Assembly (NCBI GenBank): GCA_944989445.1 | Contig: CALYLW010000133.1 | Coordinates: 1-64,000, forward strand | Direction: 5' to 3' | Source of the DNA: Ampullaceana balthica | Taxonomy: Eukaryota; Mollusca; Gastropoda; Lymnaeidae | Length of the DNA: 64,000 nt | Shown here: piece by piece, positions 23,001 to 34,518 of the stretch | How the letters are laid out: every line of letters starts with the position of its first letter | Position numbering within the stretch: the first letter of the stretch is position 1 | The notes under the pieces: generated by a model | Seen by the model: only the letters and a program-made list of their open reading frames with translations | Database searches by the model: none | What the model was told of the DNA's origin: nothing | Translations under genes and position numbers: made by a program

Positions 23001-24837
23001 AATTCGACTATTACTAGTCGACTACCAATAGACACTCCCTTATTTTATTATTTTAAAAAAAAATAAAAAAATAATCTATTCTTTCATAAGTTTCTGCTAA
23101 AATAATGAGTATACCTTTTAACGCCACAATAAATTTCAGGCTTAATTTATTTGAAAACTGTTATATAATCCTTTAAAATCAAAGTCCTGCACACAACTTA
23201 GATTGGTAACCAAAACAAAATATTTTTAAAAAAACGAAAAATTAAAATATAAATGTAGTATTAAATGTTTTTAACAAGGCTAAGTTCAGCATTTCCTTTC
23301 GAGTAAAATCGTTTTAATTTTATATATAATATTTTAAAAGTTAACATCATAATATATAATAGAAAAACTTAAACTTCAAACAAAAACAAAATTAAAAATA
23401 TTTTAATTACGAATCAAAATAAGGACAGCACGGATGTACATTTTAATTTATTGACGTTCATTTCTTGATACAAAATTGTTTTCAATATTAAGATATATTT
23501 TCTGTCCTTCGACAATTTATTTTTTTTAAAATGTCAAAAAAATAATGTACATTGTTCGTGGTCTCTTGCCTATCAAATATAATTTTATAAAAGTTGGAAT
23601 ATTTGGATAAATAGCAATGTAACTAAACATTGTAATTAAAACTTGTTGTGTTGTTCATTATTTAATTTTCCTAAAAATGATATCAGTGATATTGCACTTT
23701 TACTGACAATACTTAATAAGGTTTAGTACAACTCTAAGGTTGGCGTTTCTTAATCTCATCACGGGACAATCGCCTCAGACATTTAAGACACGTTATAAAA
23801 TTTAAAAAAAAACTATTTACAACATAATATTTTTTAGCGCTTTTTACCATTCATCGGATGACATGAAAATTAGGCAGGTGTTTCTGTTGTTTTTTTACAT
23901 GCTTTTTTAATTATTTAAAAAAAAATTAAAGCCATGATTAATTGAACATGTTAATTTACGCTAATTGCTGTGTATTTAAATAGAATTAAACAAACTTGAT
24001 CCATAAAATACGTAGTGCGCATATTATAATGCTTTCGAGAAATGTATCCTGATATTTCTTTCCTCCATAACATAGGATCAGATCTCTAATTTTCGACAAC
24101 CATTTAAAAATATTGTTTACTTCTTCGATTGATCATGATCCTCACAAATATTAATTCATTAATATCCATCGCGACATATTTCTTTTTTTTTAAAAAAGCA
24201 GGGTTTTCGAGCATTACATCTTGCAACGAGATAGCCTAGGACAATTATGCCGTTTTGTTCATTATACTTTGTTTACGTAAATAGTATTTATCTTGAAGGG
24301 CTATACAAATAAATTAATGTAGGGTATTTATCACTTAAATTCCGTTTTTGCGGGGCCGGAAAAAATATTTTTGGTAGACGTTTAATTATGTATACCCTTT
24401 TTAAAGTTGGAATGGTTTAGACCCCCCTCCCCCCCCCCACCCCCGGAGGAAAAAAAATAAAATTATATATATCTACTATGCTCCAGATTGATATTAGTTT
24501 GTGTTATGAAATAAAATAATGCGCTGGTTGATCCTGATTGGTTTAATGTTGTTGTTTGTTTAACTTGTATAAGATGTACACATATTGTTTTATTCACCCT
24601 ATCGCTATTTTGGGACATTTTACAAACTTCCCACGAAATTTTCAGAATTTTAAAATAAAAATAAATAAATAAATAATAAAAACAATATCAATCATAATTC
24701 TAAAAAGTAAACGGATCTTGAGCAAAATTAGTACACATAAATTTAAAGGGCCTATAATTAAATATTATTTTCAACTGTATGTAAATGTGCTGTAATAAAA
24801 CCCTTGCTGAAAAAACAAGGGTTATATTAAAAAAAAA
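23001..24837. other. Unassigned AT-rich region with a poly-C tract
   Basis: No gene or RNA recognised over 1.8 kb. A C-rich run (CCCCCCTCCCCCCCCCAC) lies at about 24422-24445, an unusual composition here. Confidence 0.4.
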
Positions 24838-26360
24838 TGGAACAACTACCTGTGTCCAATATTTCGTTTGTATCTAAGGTCGTTGAAAAACTTGTCTTAA
24901 AAAAACTGTTTCTTATCTTAACGACAACACTCTTCTAAGTCCCAATCAGTCGGCATATAGGCCTTCTCTTAGCATAGAGACCAACCACCCAGTTAAAGGT
25001 AACAAAAAGACCTTCTTCTGGCACTAGACAGTGAGAAAATCTCTATATTAGTCCTATTAGATCTTAGTGCTGCTTTTGACACCGTCTACCATCAAACATT
25101 GCTAAAATCCTGCAAAATTAGTTTGGAATGTCTGGCTCATTTCTGGCTTGGTTTCAATAATACTTATCTAACATTTCACAGGTGATATCAGTAGACGGCT
25201 GTATCTCTCACAGAGCTGACTTAGTTTATGTTGTGCCTCAGGGCTCAGTTTTGGGTCCGGTACGTGTCGTACTCTATACAAGGACACTACTTCTAATACT
25301 CGAAAAGCGTTCAGTTAAAAGCCAATCATTTGCAGATGATACTCTGCTATACACTCACACATATCCCTCGGATATTGACTCAACTGTCCAAGTGATGCAG
25401 GAGTGCATTGGTGAGGTAAAGTCTTGGATGACTTTCAGCATGCTAAAAATGAATGATAATAAGTCAGAAGCACTCCTATTCTGTAACAATAAATCACGCA
25501 GTACTTTGTCTCTTCCGAATTCTATTCAGGTGGCTAGTTCTGATATACTGTTCAAAATATCGACTATGGATCTTGGATACATTATTTCTGACAATATGTC
25601 TACCAACAACTTCATCAATCACATATGTCGCTCTGCCTACACTACCATTCGTCAGATCAGCTAAACCCGTCATTACGTAATAGTTATTGCAACAAAAACT
25701 CTAGTCTGTGCTCTTGTACTAGCTAGAATGGATTACTGCTATTCTCTTCTGTCAGGTGCGCCAAAACAATGCTTTGAAAAACTACAGAAAGTTCAAAATC
25801 CAGCTGCCAGATTACTTCTAAAGGCAAAACAATATGACCATGTTACTCCGCTCCTTTACTCACTTCATTGGCTACCCATACAAGCCCGAATTGATTACAA
25901 ACTTGCAGTTCTCTGTCGCAACCTCTTTTCTAGCTCATGCACTTCCTATCGCACTGAGCTTCTGTCGGTGTACTCACAAAGTCATCAGTTACGCTTTTCT
26001 ACAGACACACGCATTATCTGTGTTACTAAGACACGAACTAAAACCTTTGGTGAAATTTCATTCTCTTTTTGTGCAGTAAAACAATGTAATTCTCTACCAT
26101 TACACATCAGTAGTATTTCAACTACTAAGTCCTTCAAGACAGCACTTAAGACGCATCTTTTCAAAATGTATTTTCAAAATTAATGAAACAACATTTATTT
26201 TTAATGATTAACGTAGTTTATGTGTAACGTCCTGTAATTTATGTGGTTATTATGATATGAATTTTTATTTAATTAGCATATGCTTGTTATTATCGCCATG
26301 TTAAGCACTGTGAGCCCGGCTCCTTGCTTGGATACATCGCTATATACATCTATTTATTAT
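24838..26360 (+). pseudogene. 5'-truncated L2/CR1-type non-LTR retrotransposon
   Basis: Reverse transcriptase fragments appear in order: a PISNISFVSKVVEKL-like start (near 24855), SPNQSAYRPS (near 24938), VPQGSVLGP (near 25232), then SQSFADDTLLYTHTY (near 25323) with the catalytic FADD intact, and LKMNDNKSEALLF. A C-terminal block follows: ARMDYCYSLLSGAPK (near 25720), LQKVQNPAARLL, HWLPIQARIDYKLAVLC, and FKTALKTHLF near 26130. This is the conserved end of L2-like elements. A stop near 25662 splits the two longest frames and the 5' half is missing. The 3' UTR (GTGAGCCCGGCTCCTTGC then a TTATTATTA tail) matches the relics at 200-260 and 1865-1910. Confidence 0.85.
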
Positions 26361-26548
26361 TATTATTATACACTTTGAGCCGGGAACTTCATATTATTTT
26401 TTCCTGGAAATTTGTAAGAATGTATCCACCACTAAATTTTACACGATATTTACAAACATTAACACACATCTCAATGATGATCCGGTTCGAAAACGTACAT
26501 GGTTTTTAACTTAACATTTTGAAATCTTTAGCCCCGGGAGATTGACTG

Positions 26549-26550
<2 letters not shown>
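26361..26550. other. Unassigned spacer
   Basis: Nothing recognised. Confidence 0.3.

Positions 26551-26612
<62 letters not shown>
26551..26612. repeat. (TA)n microsatellite
   Basis: Uninterrupted TA dinucleotides. Confidence 0.97.
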
Positions 26613-26744
26613 TTTAAACTTATTTTTTTAAATTGACAATTGGCATTCAAATATTGACACATATCTCACTCATGGTCTAGATTGAACTTTTTGTTTTTTA
26701 TTATTAAAAAAAAATAATAATAATTAATATGTTTTAATCCCATA

Positions 26745-26912
26745 ACCTCGTGGTCGTTATAACCCCTCTCCAGGTCAGCGGAGGACTTTCTTAGCGTTAA
26801 CATTCATCAACACTTTTATAGTGGATTTAACGTGGAATCGATCCCACGCCCCTCAGATTGTGAGGCGAACGCACTATTGACTTCGCTATCCAGCCTTCAA
26901 CTATTAAGGGAT
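26745..26912 (-). mobile_element. Second tRNA-derived SINE family
   Basis: The minus strand reads a tRNA-like head, with an A-box-like GGATAGCGAAGTCAATAGTG, an anticodon-stem-like GCCTCACAATCTGAGG and a B box GGGATCGATTCC, followed by about 80 bp of unrelated sequence. Position 33 of the putative anticodon loop is C, not U, and the acceptor stem is not convincing. A SINE head is therefore likelier than a working tRNA gene. Confidence 0.55.
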
Positions 26913-27084
26913 TTCAAAATGTCCTGGAAACCTTAATGTCATGTTTTTTCATAAAAAAAGCTTTATAATACTATTTTAAAAATTAGCTACAACTACTATC
27001 AATCGGATCAAAAGTAAAATGTGTAAGCTACTGAGTATTCTTGCGAACACTTTTGACAGTTTTTTTTTAAATCGATTCAAAACA

Positions 27085-27371
27085 TAGAGTAAAAAAAGAC
27101 CCACTTTCCATCATCTTCACGAGTTGAAATTGTGCATGTAGACTTGATTCACTTAACAATACAATGTATCAAAAGTTCAGATCGATCGAATGTATCTTAA
27201 TTAAATTTATGAATGTTTAGTTTATTTCTATGCAGCATGTGTAGCGTCTGTTATAGTTGACTTCCACGGGTCACTGGAGTTTCACTCCAGCCTTCGAAAT
27301 GTCACAGGGGTCTATACATATATTGAACATAATTAATACTTTCAGTTATGTATCATTTATAGGGATTTATA
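27085..27371 (+). mobile_element. MITE-like element, copy 2 (left end eroded)
   Basis: Shares CAGATCGATCGAATG, GTTTAGTTTATTTCTATG and the right end TAGGGATTTATAG with the copy at 8120-8560. The left inverted repeat is not recognisable. Confidence 0.55.
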
Positions 27372-27389
27372 GTAAAAAATATATTTTTA

Positions 27390-27850
27390 GTATTGTCCTT
27401 TCTCTTTCACAGCTTCGTTTTCAACCCATTATTCTCCTAGCTTTCTCAACTTCTCTCTGTCTTATCACTTATTTGTCAGGTAGGCTGTTGTGCTTACACC
27501 ATTTTTTTCAAGACACACTCTACATTTTTTGAGAAAGGTTTCTTCTCATTTTGCGCCCCCATACAATGGAACTTTCTACTATAAAAACATTCGCACTATT
27601 CCAAATTCCTAATGCTTTAATAATGCATTGAAATCACTTTACTTCAAACTTTAATTTCAAAATTAATTAAACAACAAATAAAACATTTATTTAATTATGA
27701 TCAACTTAAATTATGTTCATAATCATGTCATTAAATGTTGTAGTTAGGAGACGATTTTTTTTTACATGTTAAAAGTTATGTCTGTTATTTGTATGTAAAG
27801 GGTCCTAAGCAAACATGCCTGCGGGGTATTGCGATAAATAAATCATAAAA
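27390..27850 (+). mobile_element. L2/CR1-like 3'-end fragment
   Basis: Decayed version of the tail of the element ending at 26360. CAATGGAACTTTCTACTATA (near 27565) corresponds to the QxNSLPLHI region. TTGAAATCACTTTACTTCAA corresponds to the ALKTHLF region. The ending GCGGGGTATTGCGATAAATA (near 27821) corresponds to the L2-type tail. Confidence 0.55.
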
Positions 27851-27874
27851 GTAATGCTATTTGAATAATTGTTA

Positions 27875-28215
27875 TATACTCATCATTGCCTGTCGTCCAG
27901 TCTCGGCCAGTGGCCACACACAAAGGCTCTCCAAGCATCCCGATTCCGCGCCAATCTCTCTGACTGTTCATATCTGTGCCCACTCTTTTTTTGTGTATGT
28001 CTCAAGTTCCCTTCTCCAGGTCATTTTCGGTCGACCTCTTTGTCTCTTGCCTTGTGGGGTTCCGAGTGAGGGGTGTATCGCAATGCTGGATGTAGGCTTC
28101 TTGAAGGTGTGGTTAATCAATCTCTAGCTGTGCTGACATATTCGCTTTTACACTGGTTCATGTTGTGTGCCTTGCGAGCGGTCCTCGAATGTGATGCCGT
28201 TGTGCCAGCGGATTC
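27875..28215 (-). pseudogene. Non-LTR retrotransposon 3'-end fragment
   Basis: The minus strand encodes KKPTSSIA, GTPQGKRQRGRPKMTWRREL (near 28080-28020) and a degraded final block. The same protein end, KPTSSIV, NPQGKRKRGRPKMT, is found on the plus strand at 50385-50465. The family is the one whose proteins end in a WNPQGKRKRGRPK motif. Only the last 100 or so codons remain. Confidence 0.7.
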
Positions 28216-28234
28216 GGATAATTGTTATATAAAT

Positions 28235-28386
28235 AGATTTATTCATTCAATCGTCGTGAAAATGTGTCACGTTTTTTCTACACTTCTGCTAAAGTACCAT
28301 GTTTGCATTATTCTTGTATGTTATCATTACCTTTAAATTTCCTTTCTTCTGGCTTAGATCGTTGCAACGCGTGACGGATCAGTTAG
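28235..28386 (+). mobile_element. Degraded small Helitron-like element
   Basis: TTCAATCGTCGTGAAAATGT resembles the Helitron-like 5' sequence near 52430 (CCCGATCGTCGTGACATTTG). GTTGCAACGCGTGACGGATC then AGTTAG resembles the terminus GTTGCACCGCACGACGGGTC then TGCTAG at 54749. The last bases deviate from CTRR. Confidence 0.35.
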
Positions 28387-28569
28387 ACAAAAATACAAAT
28401 TATTTTTCCAAATGAAAATCAAGCTTCGTTCTTGAAGACAGAAGCGGCAGGCAGTTACTAGATAAATGAGTAGTAAGTGTCAATGCATATAAGCATAATT
28501 TGTTGACTTAACTTCCCGATTTCTTATGTTGTTGTTTTTTATTTTTAAATTGCGAAATGGTGTTTAAGA

Positions 28570-29520
28570 GAATATTTTTTCGTGGCCATGAGTAATAGCG
28601 ACCATTGCGACCATCAACATATACACATGACGTAATAGATGTCAACAATAAGACAATATTTTTAAAATATTTTTTTTAAAGGACACACTTTTAATTATAT
28701 ATAGAAAGTGCACTAAAAAAAGAAAATACAAATTTTCTATGATAACAGGTCAAATCCGTGAACCTATCCACTGCACATAAAAGCGTGGGGCACCCATATT
28801 TCTATATGTAATTAAAAGCGTGTCGTCTTTGTTAAAATATGTTTTTAATATTTTATTTTCTTCTTTTTATTATCATTGTTAAAAAAAAATTGATTTTCGG
28901 CCTTATCAATTCCATATAATTAGTTAAAGTTCATGGTCAATAACTTAAATGTGAAAGTTCTAATTAAACAACCCATAAATACAAAGTTTTTGACTATATT
29001 CCCGTATATATTAGGCAGAAATAAAAGTATTTTTAATGTTCATCGCGGGACAAACATTTACAGACTGAAACGCGCTGAGCTCCCCTTGATGTACAACACG
29101 GAATTTGGAAATCGAGGGCTGGAGTGAAAACAGTGAGCCGTGGAGGTCAACTCTAGCAGACGACTATACATTCTAAATATAGATACACTAAAAATGCATT
29201 TATTTAATTGCGGCACATTCGATCAATCTGAAACTTTGATAGAATGCATGGCCATCCAAGATCTATTAGTCGTAAAATTGTGAGATCTCTAGGACCATCA
29301 AAAGTAGTTTAATTATACGTTACAAGATTTGACAGATGATGGTTGGATGGAACATACAACATGCAAACAGTGTGAGTTAAATACAAGCGTTTAAACTGAG
29401 GAGTCTTGAAGTAATTGAAACCAAAATATTTAATTATAATGTTTAAACACTAGCTTTAGATGGTAAATCAATTGTACAATAATATATTTCAAAATATGTA
29501 TCCCCATTTAGCAATTTGAA
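28570..29520 (+). repeat. Interspersed repeat (pair of 3030-3270), split by a MITE
   Basis: CGTGGCCATGAGTAATAG, then CAACATATACACATGACGTA and, after the MITE at 28993-29330, CAATAATATATTTCAAAATA match 3045-3240 in order. Confidence 0.4.
28993..29330 (-). mobile_element. MITE-like element, copy 3
   Basis: Contains, in the orientation of the copy at 38361, ACTGAAACGCGCTGAGCTCC, a GGCTGGAGTG box, ACTAAAAATGCATTTATTTA and CATTCGATCAATCTGAAACT. The terminal repeats are eroded. Confidence 0.55.
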
Positions 29521-30664
29521 TATCATACAGAAACAAACAAACAAACAAAATAATTTAGTTTTATTAAAATATTTATTGTAATAGATGTTGCCTTATTGTT
29601 ACACATAAAAAAATAGTAATGGAAATAATTTCTCATTTTTGTGTATAGCTTCTTTTGAAAAGAGAAGAAAAAAAAACATTTTCCATCCCACATTACGTGT
29701 TTCTCGCACAAACACTGTTATAACTCTAAAGATGAAAGAAGCATTTTTGCAAACATATTTCAAACCTCTCTTGAAAAATGTTTAATTTAAAATTTCTAGT
29801 ACATCATCAACTTAAGTGCTTAATTTATTTTATAATTATCTACAGTCGTGACGTCATCATTAAACGTCTTTAACATGAGTTACATTCCTTATCTTACAAC
29901 ATAAAATTATATTTAAACAAAATGAAACTAATTTAAAAAATAAATTTAAAAAACACGCATTTTTTATGTATAATTTATTTAACATCTAACATAATAATCA
30001 TATACATTTGACACTGTTATGCAATTATTGCTTATAAGGAATTACCGTGTTCTTCTAAGTCATTGACGGATTTAAGATACTGTAATACAGCCTAATAATT
30101 TATTCTACCTGTACTTATGAAAATAACAACAACTTTGTACATTTAACACGGGCTCAAGTATAACGCTCGAGATATATAAAAAAATATATTTACGACATTA
30201 TTTGAGCTTTATTAATGTGTAAAGGGAACGAAGTAAAAATAGCCATGGTTTATTTGATGTGATTAATATTATGATTATATTTTTGTATTAAATGTCCGTT
30301 TTTGTGTATGCGTCCATGTCGATATTATGTAATATTATGTCAATTCTAAATTTAATTTTCTATATCCGTTATTCAGTTTATAAGATTTATAATTGGTTTG
30401 TGTCTGGTTGTCAAGTCACGATGCATTTTGAACTAAAAATCCATTTTTTATTAATGCAAATGAAGTTTGTCAAATTATGCTTCGGTTTAGCTTTTTTTTC
30501 TTATATAAATATACTCTACGAGGTTTCATATATGTGTGTTTAAAAAAATAATATATTTAAAAATCGACCCTCCCCAACAATATTTTTAGTCTAAATGATA
30601 TTTACATGTACTATTTTAATGCGTCTTAGACTAAATTTGACAGAAAAAAACGTTGCTTTTAATA
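29521..30664. other. Unassigned AT-rich region
   Basis: No gene recognised. GAACGAAGTAAAAATAGC near 30227 recurs as AAACAAAGTAAAAATAGC near 55155, so part of this is an old interspersed repeat. Confidence 0.4.
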
Positions 30665-31210
30665 TAGAATTGGAGGAGGTGCTGACTTGACAATAATGAC
30701 AACGTTTGTTTGAATTACTAAACCGTGTATATTAAATTGTAAATACGATTAACTGTTAATACTTTAATTTTTTTTTATCCTGTGATAAACTTTACATCAA
30801 AGGTTTCATGCACAATAAATATTTAGTTGTTATTCACATTAAAAAGTGTAAGTAGTTACATTTATTTATTTACATGATTTTTTGATAATGTGGTGGTAAA
30901 AATGTGTGGAGCAATGGGCGCATAAACTGACAAGTCATATAGATCTGGAAAAGGTGCTGACTTGACAATAAAGTGAAATTGTATGTTATTTCATAAAATG
31001 TGTATATTAAATGGTAAATACGATTAACTGTTGATACTTTAATCTTTTATTTATTCTATGAAAAAGTGTGCTTATTACATTTCATGCAAAATAAATTGCT
31101 CTTTGATATTTACATTTGTAAATAGACACATTTTTTAATACAATTTTTTGGATAAGGTTGTGGAAATAATCTATGTAAAAATGGGCGAATAAACTGACTA
31201 GTCATAATCT
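30665..31210 (+). repeat. Two-copy tandem duplication, unit about 275 bp
   Basis: GGTGCTGACTTGACAATAA occurs at about 30678 and 30953. TAAATACGATTAACTGTTAA versus TAAATACGATTAACTGTTGA, and GGGCGCATAAACTGACAAGT versus GGGCGAATAAACTGACTAGT, keep the same spacing. There are no coding features. Confidence 0.85.
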
Positions 31211-31861
31211 TCAATGAAGCTTAAACGGATTGAAATCACATATGTGATTGATGTGGATCACATTACATTAACATAATTTGTTTTTAACGCACAGTGCTGT
31301 ATTATTTGCACAGTCATAATTGGTGCTCACTATTCAATGCCGCAAGTTAACGTCCGGAAAAGGCCTACGGCGGTTTATAAACAACCGACTGACTCCTCAG
31401 AAATATGTGTGAATGCTTCGAACTTCAAACTTCTTTGATGCAGTATCACTTTATAATGTGTGTAATTCACTATGCATTTACTATTATCAAGATTATGTCA
31501 TTATTATGCATGCAGACTTATATATCTCGCAGCCTAAGCTTGGACGTTTTCTCATTACACATATATTCATATATATAATCAAAATATATTTAATTTGCTT
31601 TGTATGTCCGTTCGTAACGCTATATTTTAGAAATCGCACTGCTAAAAAATAGCCTTATACAAAATTATTGCACCAAAAATAACTCTTTTCGAACGTCCGC
31701 ATAAAATTGTTCAATAAAATGTATTTTTTAATTTTTATTTGTCTCTGCATTTTCTAATTATGCTCCTTAGGTCTTTCAGGCAAATGGGAGTTTAAGGGAC
31801 AATTAAAAAAACTGAAATATATTTATTTTTAAAAATTCCGTCATTTATGACGGGTAATAAA
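31211..31861. other. Unassigned spacer
   Basis: Nothing recognised. GTCAT(T)TATGACGG near 31840 also occurs near 45473 (CCGTCATTTTTGACGG), a short palindrome. Confidence 0.35.
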
Positions 31862-31864
31862 ATA

Positions 31865-31922
<58 letters not shown>

Positions 31923-31931
31923 ATGTGTGTG
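31862..31931. repeat. (TA)n then (TG)n microsatellite
   Basis: TA run at 31865-31904 followed by TG-rich repeats to 31931. Confidence 0.95.
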
Positions 31932-32171
31932 TGTTGCCGAGTGTTGGCTTATCTAGGGACATAATATAGAGCAAGAAAGAGTTTAACTCCAGAAGTCAGA
32001 TTGATAACAGTCTTTGTTTACAGCACAGCAACCACATCATATTCCTCCTGATCCAACACGCCAAACCGTCACTATCTCTCTATATATATTTCCTTTTTCT
32101 TCTTTTTATACATAACGCAACTTAGTGCGGTGCACCTAGTGTGGCGCGGTAAGGGTGTACAAACTACTACA
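31932..32171 (-). mobile_element. LTR-type terminal repeat (solo or 3' LTR relic)
   Basis: The minus strand starts TGTAGTAGTTTGTACACCC and ends CTCGGCAACA, giving the TG...CA boundaries of LTRs, with a TATA-like TATGTATAAAAAG inside. Just upstream on that strand is AAAGGCCCGGGGTAA, which could serve as a polypurine tract. A diverged relative of its first 80 bases lies at 45660-45745. No second full LTR was found. Confidence 0.5.
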
Positions 32172-33769
32172 TTACCCCGGGCCTTTAAAACGCAGCTTCC
32201 TCACTGTTAAAATATAATTTTTGTCTACATCATACACACTATGGAAGTATTTACCGGAATTTACATGAAATCTTAGGAAACCAAAGAAATCGTATTATTT
32301 GTTATCATTTTTTTTTATATTACAAATTTTAATTAAACAAACTACAATTACTTGTAAAAATCATAGATCTAGATCCACAACCTGTTTATATAACATGTGA
32401 TCACAACTATATACATAACATCTATTACAGTTAAACAGGCCAAATACCATAATTAGAACTATTTTTTTTTAACGTCAAATAGTTGTAAAATATTGTCTAG
32501 TAATGTTATATAGTTTAAATACCATATTTACAACTAGATTTTAAAAAAAAGTCAATTGTTATACTGACTGTTGGGTGTCGTCACGTCTTTAATCATGGGT
32601 TGCCCTATATTGTCCGCTATGTCGTAAACATGATTGACCTCCGCGGCTTAGTTTAAGTGGCTGGCCTCGTCAAGCTTGTAATCTGACCATCTCTTGAGTA
32701 GTCAGTATCATAGACGCCGTCTTATGTGAGCTCACTGCACTCTGGCTTATTGATTCACTGACTAGTTTGAATTTGCTTGGGCGAGTGGTCATAGTGGGTA
32801 CTTGTCAATTTGATTTGACCGTTGTACTCGTGTACCCAAGTCATTCATGTAATGAAGCCTCACGGGTGTGACAGGCTCTGTTAAAACATTGTCGTAGGTG
32901 TAGCGCTGTTGCCGGTTGCATAATGAGTCGAGTGATTCTGCTTAGGCCTGTACCTTTTTCTCCTAGGTCGTATAGGGCATCTGTGAGAATATCTTGTTAT
33001 GGTATTTAAGGAAGACACCTGACGGTGTAGGCACATATTTTGCTTTGCAGCTTTCTCGTGTAGGGAATTTTCTCTTAAAGCAATCGGCCCGATATGCTTT
33101 CTTGGTGAGTAGTGGGATATCTGGAGTTTGATATCCCTCATTAGATTTCCGACGATTCAAAGTGTCAGGGTGCTTGATTGGCCTTTCTTTGAATTCGCCG
33201 CTGCAGATAGTACCACAGTTCGTGTTCTCACTGAGCCTCAGTATACGAGCGGGCATGTCGCTTCCTCACACGACGTGGCTTACTTTGTTGTGCTTCCTGT
33301 CATGTGTTTTGTAACTGGTTGCCAAGTCCCTGTCACCTTCGTGTTGTGAACAAGGGGATGCTTTCATGGCGCGTGTCATTGCAAAGACGCTTGCTATACA
33401 CTGGGCTGGCATGACGCTTCCAGTTACTCCAGCTGTTTGAGCAACAGTTTCCTGGTAACGAGGTAGACCTGGTGTTGTCAGGAATTGAGGTGAGTCATTG
33501 TGGTGAGCGAGATATCTTCTCTTATCACGGCAGTCACCCTTAACATGGCCCTTTCTATTACACCACGTGTGAATCGCGTGTTGGATGATGGAGAGATCAC
33601 GTGAGTAAAAGCACGGGAAGAAATGACGTAGAAGGTTCGAGATTATTGGGCAGAAGTTGGCAGAATTATGTGTGTGTAATGACAGACGGATGTGTGTTTC
33701 AGGATTCCACGTTGTATAACCTCAAATCATATATTTTATTTACATAGTATTCATATTAAAGTTGTTTTA
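32172..33769 (-). other. Possible LTR-element interior, unrecognised
   Basis: If the LTR at 31932-32171 is a 3' LTR, this stretch would be internal sequence. It is richer in GC than its surroundings and has short minus-strand frames (33256-32963, 33141-32881), but no protease, RT or integrase motif was recognised. Confidence 0.3.
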
Positions 33770-34518
33770 TTGAAACCAATTCTTCAGAGGATTATTGAAT
33801 GCAAGGTTATGTATTGATAGAACGCCTACAATATATATTAATAAGTAAAACATCACAAAGAAGTGGTGACACTCCACTCCAGGTTCCAAGTGTTTCACAA
33901 GCAGAGCTTGTCGTTTGACCAATTTGGGATTCATCTCTCTTGCGAAAGCCGAAAAACCACGTACACGACCCACAATGGTTGGAGCTCTATCAACGTACAC
34001 AGCAATGCAGTCTTCTTATTTTTAAATTAACCTTAGGAAATTATAATAATAAATTAACTCCATGACATCCAAATTCGAGAAGAGCCAAATATGTACACTT
34101 CAATTATTTGAAAACCTTTGTAGCGAAGACATACCATAAGATGGGCTGGTCTTAGGCCACTGCAACCTTATCAATTTTATTTCCTTATCCCTAACCAAAT
34201 TAGGCCCCACGTCCGTTTCGCATATTAAGCCGCATAGGGCCCCGCAATTGCTAAGACGGCCCTGACCATAACCTACTCATTACTAATGACATCAGTGGTC
34301 TCATCCAGCTGAATAGCAAAGAATTTACTCACATTTATAGAATGCATTTTCTAGAAGGAAAAGTTTAATAGTGGGAATATCTTTACACTTAGCACGTACA
34401 CATGACAGATTTTAAATATATTTAGTGGATTTTATATTTCCCCAATCAGTCTCCGTTACCCCCCAAGAATTCCCTCAGTACCCCCATTGGGTAATTTAAC
34501 CCAGTTCGCTGACCCCTG
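33770..34518 (-). pseudogene. hAT transposon fossil (ZBED5-type), 5' part
   Basis: The minus strand begins near 34518 with CAGGGGTCAGCGAACTGGG, which resembles hAT terminal repeats. It then encodes FFAIQLDETTDVISNE (near 34335-34285), the hAT catalytic-core start, and YVDRAPTIVGRVRGFSAF (near 34000-33950), matching the DGAPxMxGxxxGF block. The usual D of that block is present but the reading frame is interrupted between blocks. The C-terminal half and the other terminus were not found. Confidence 0.6.
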
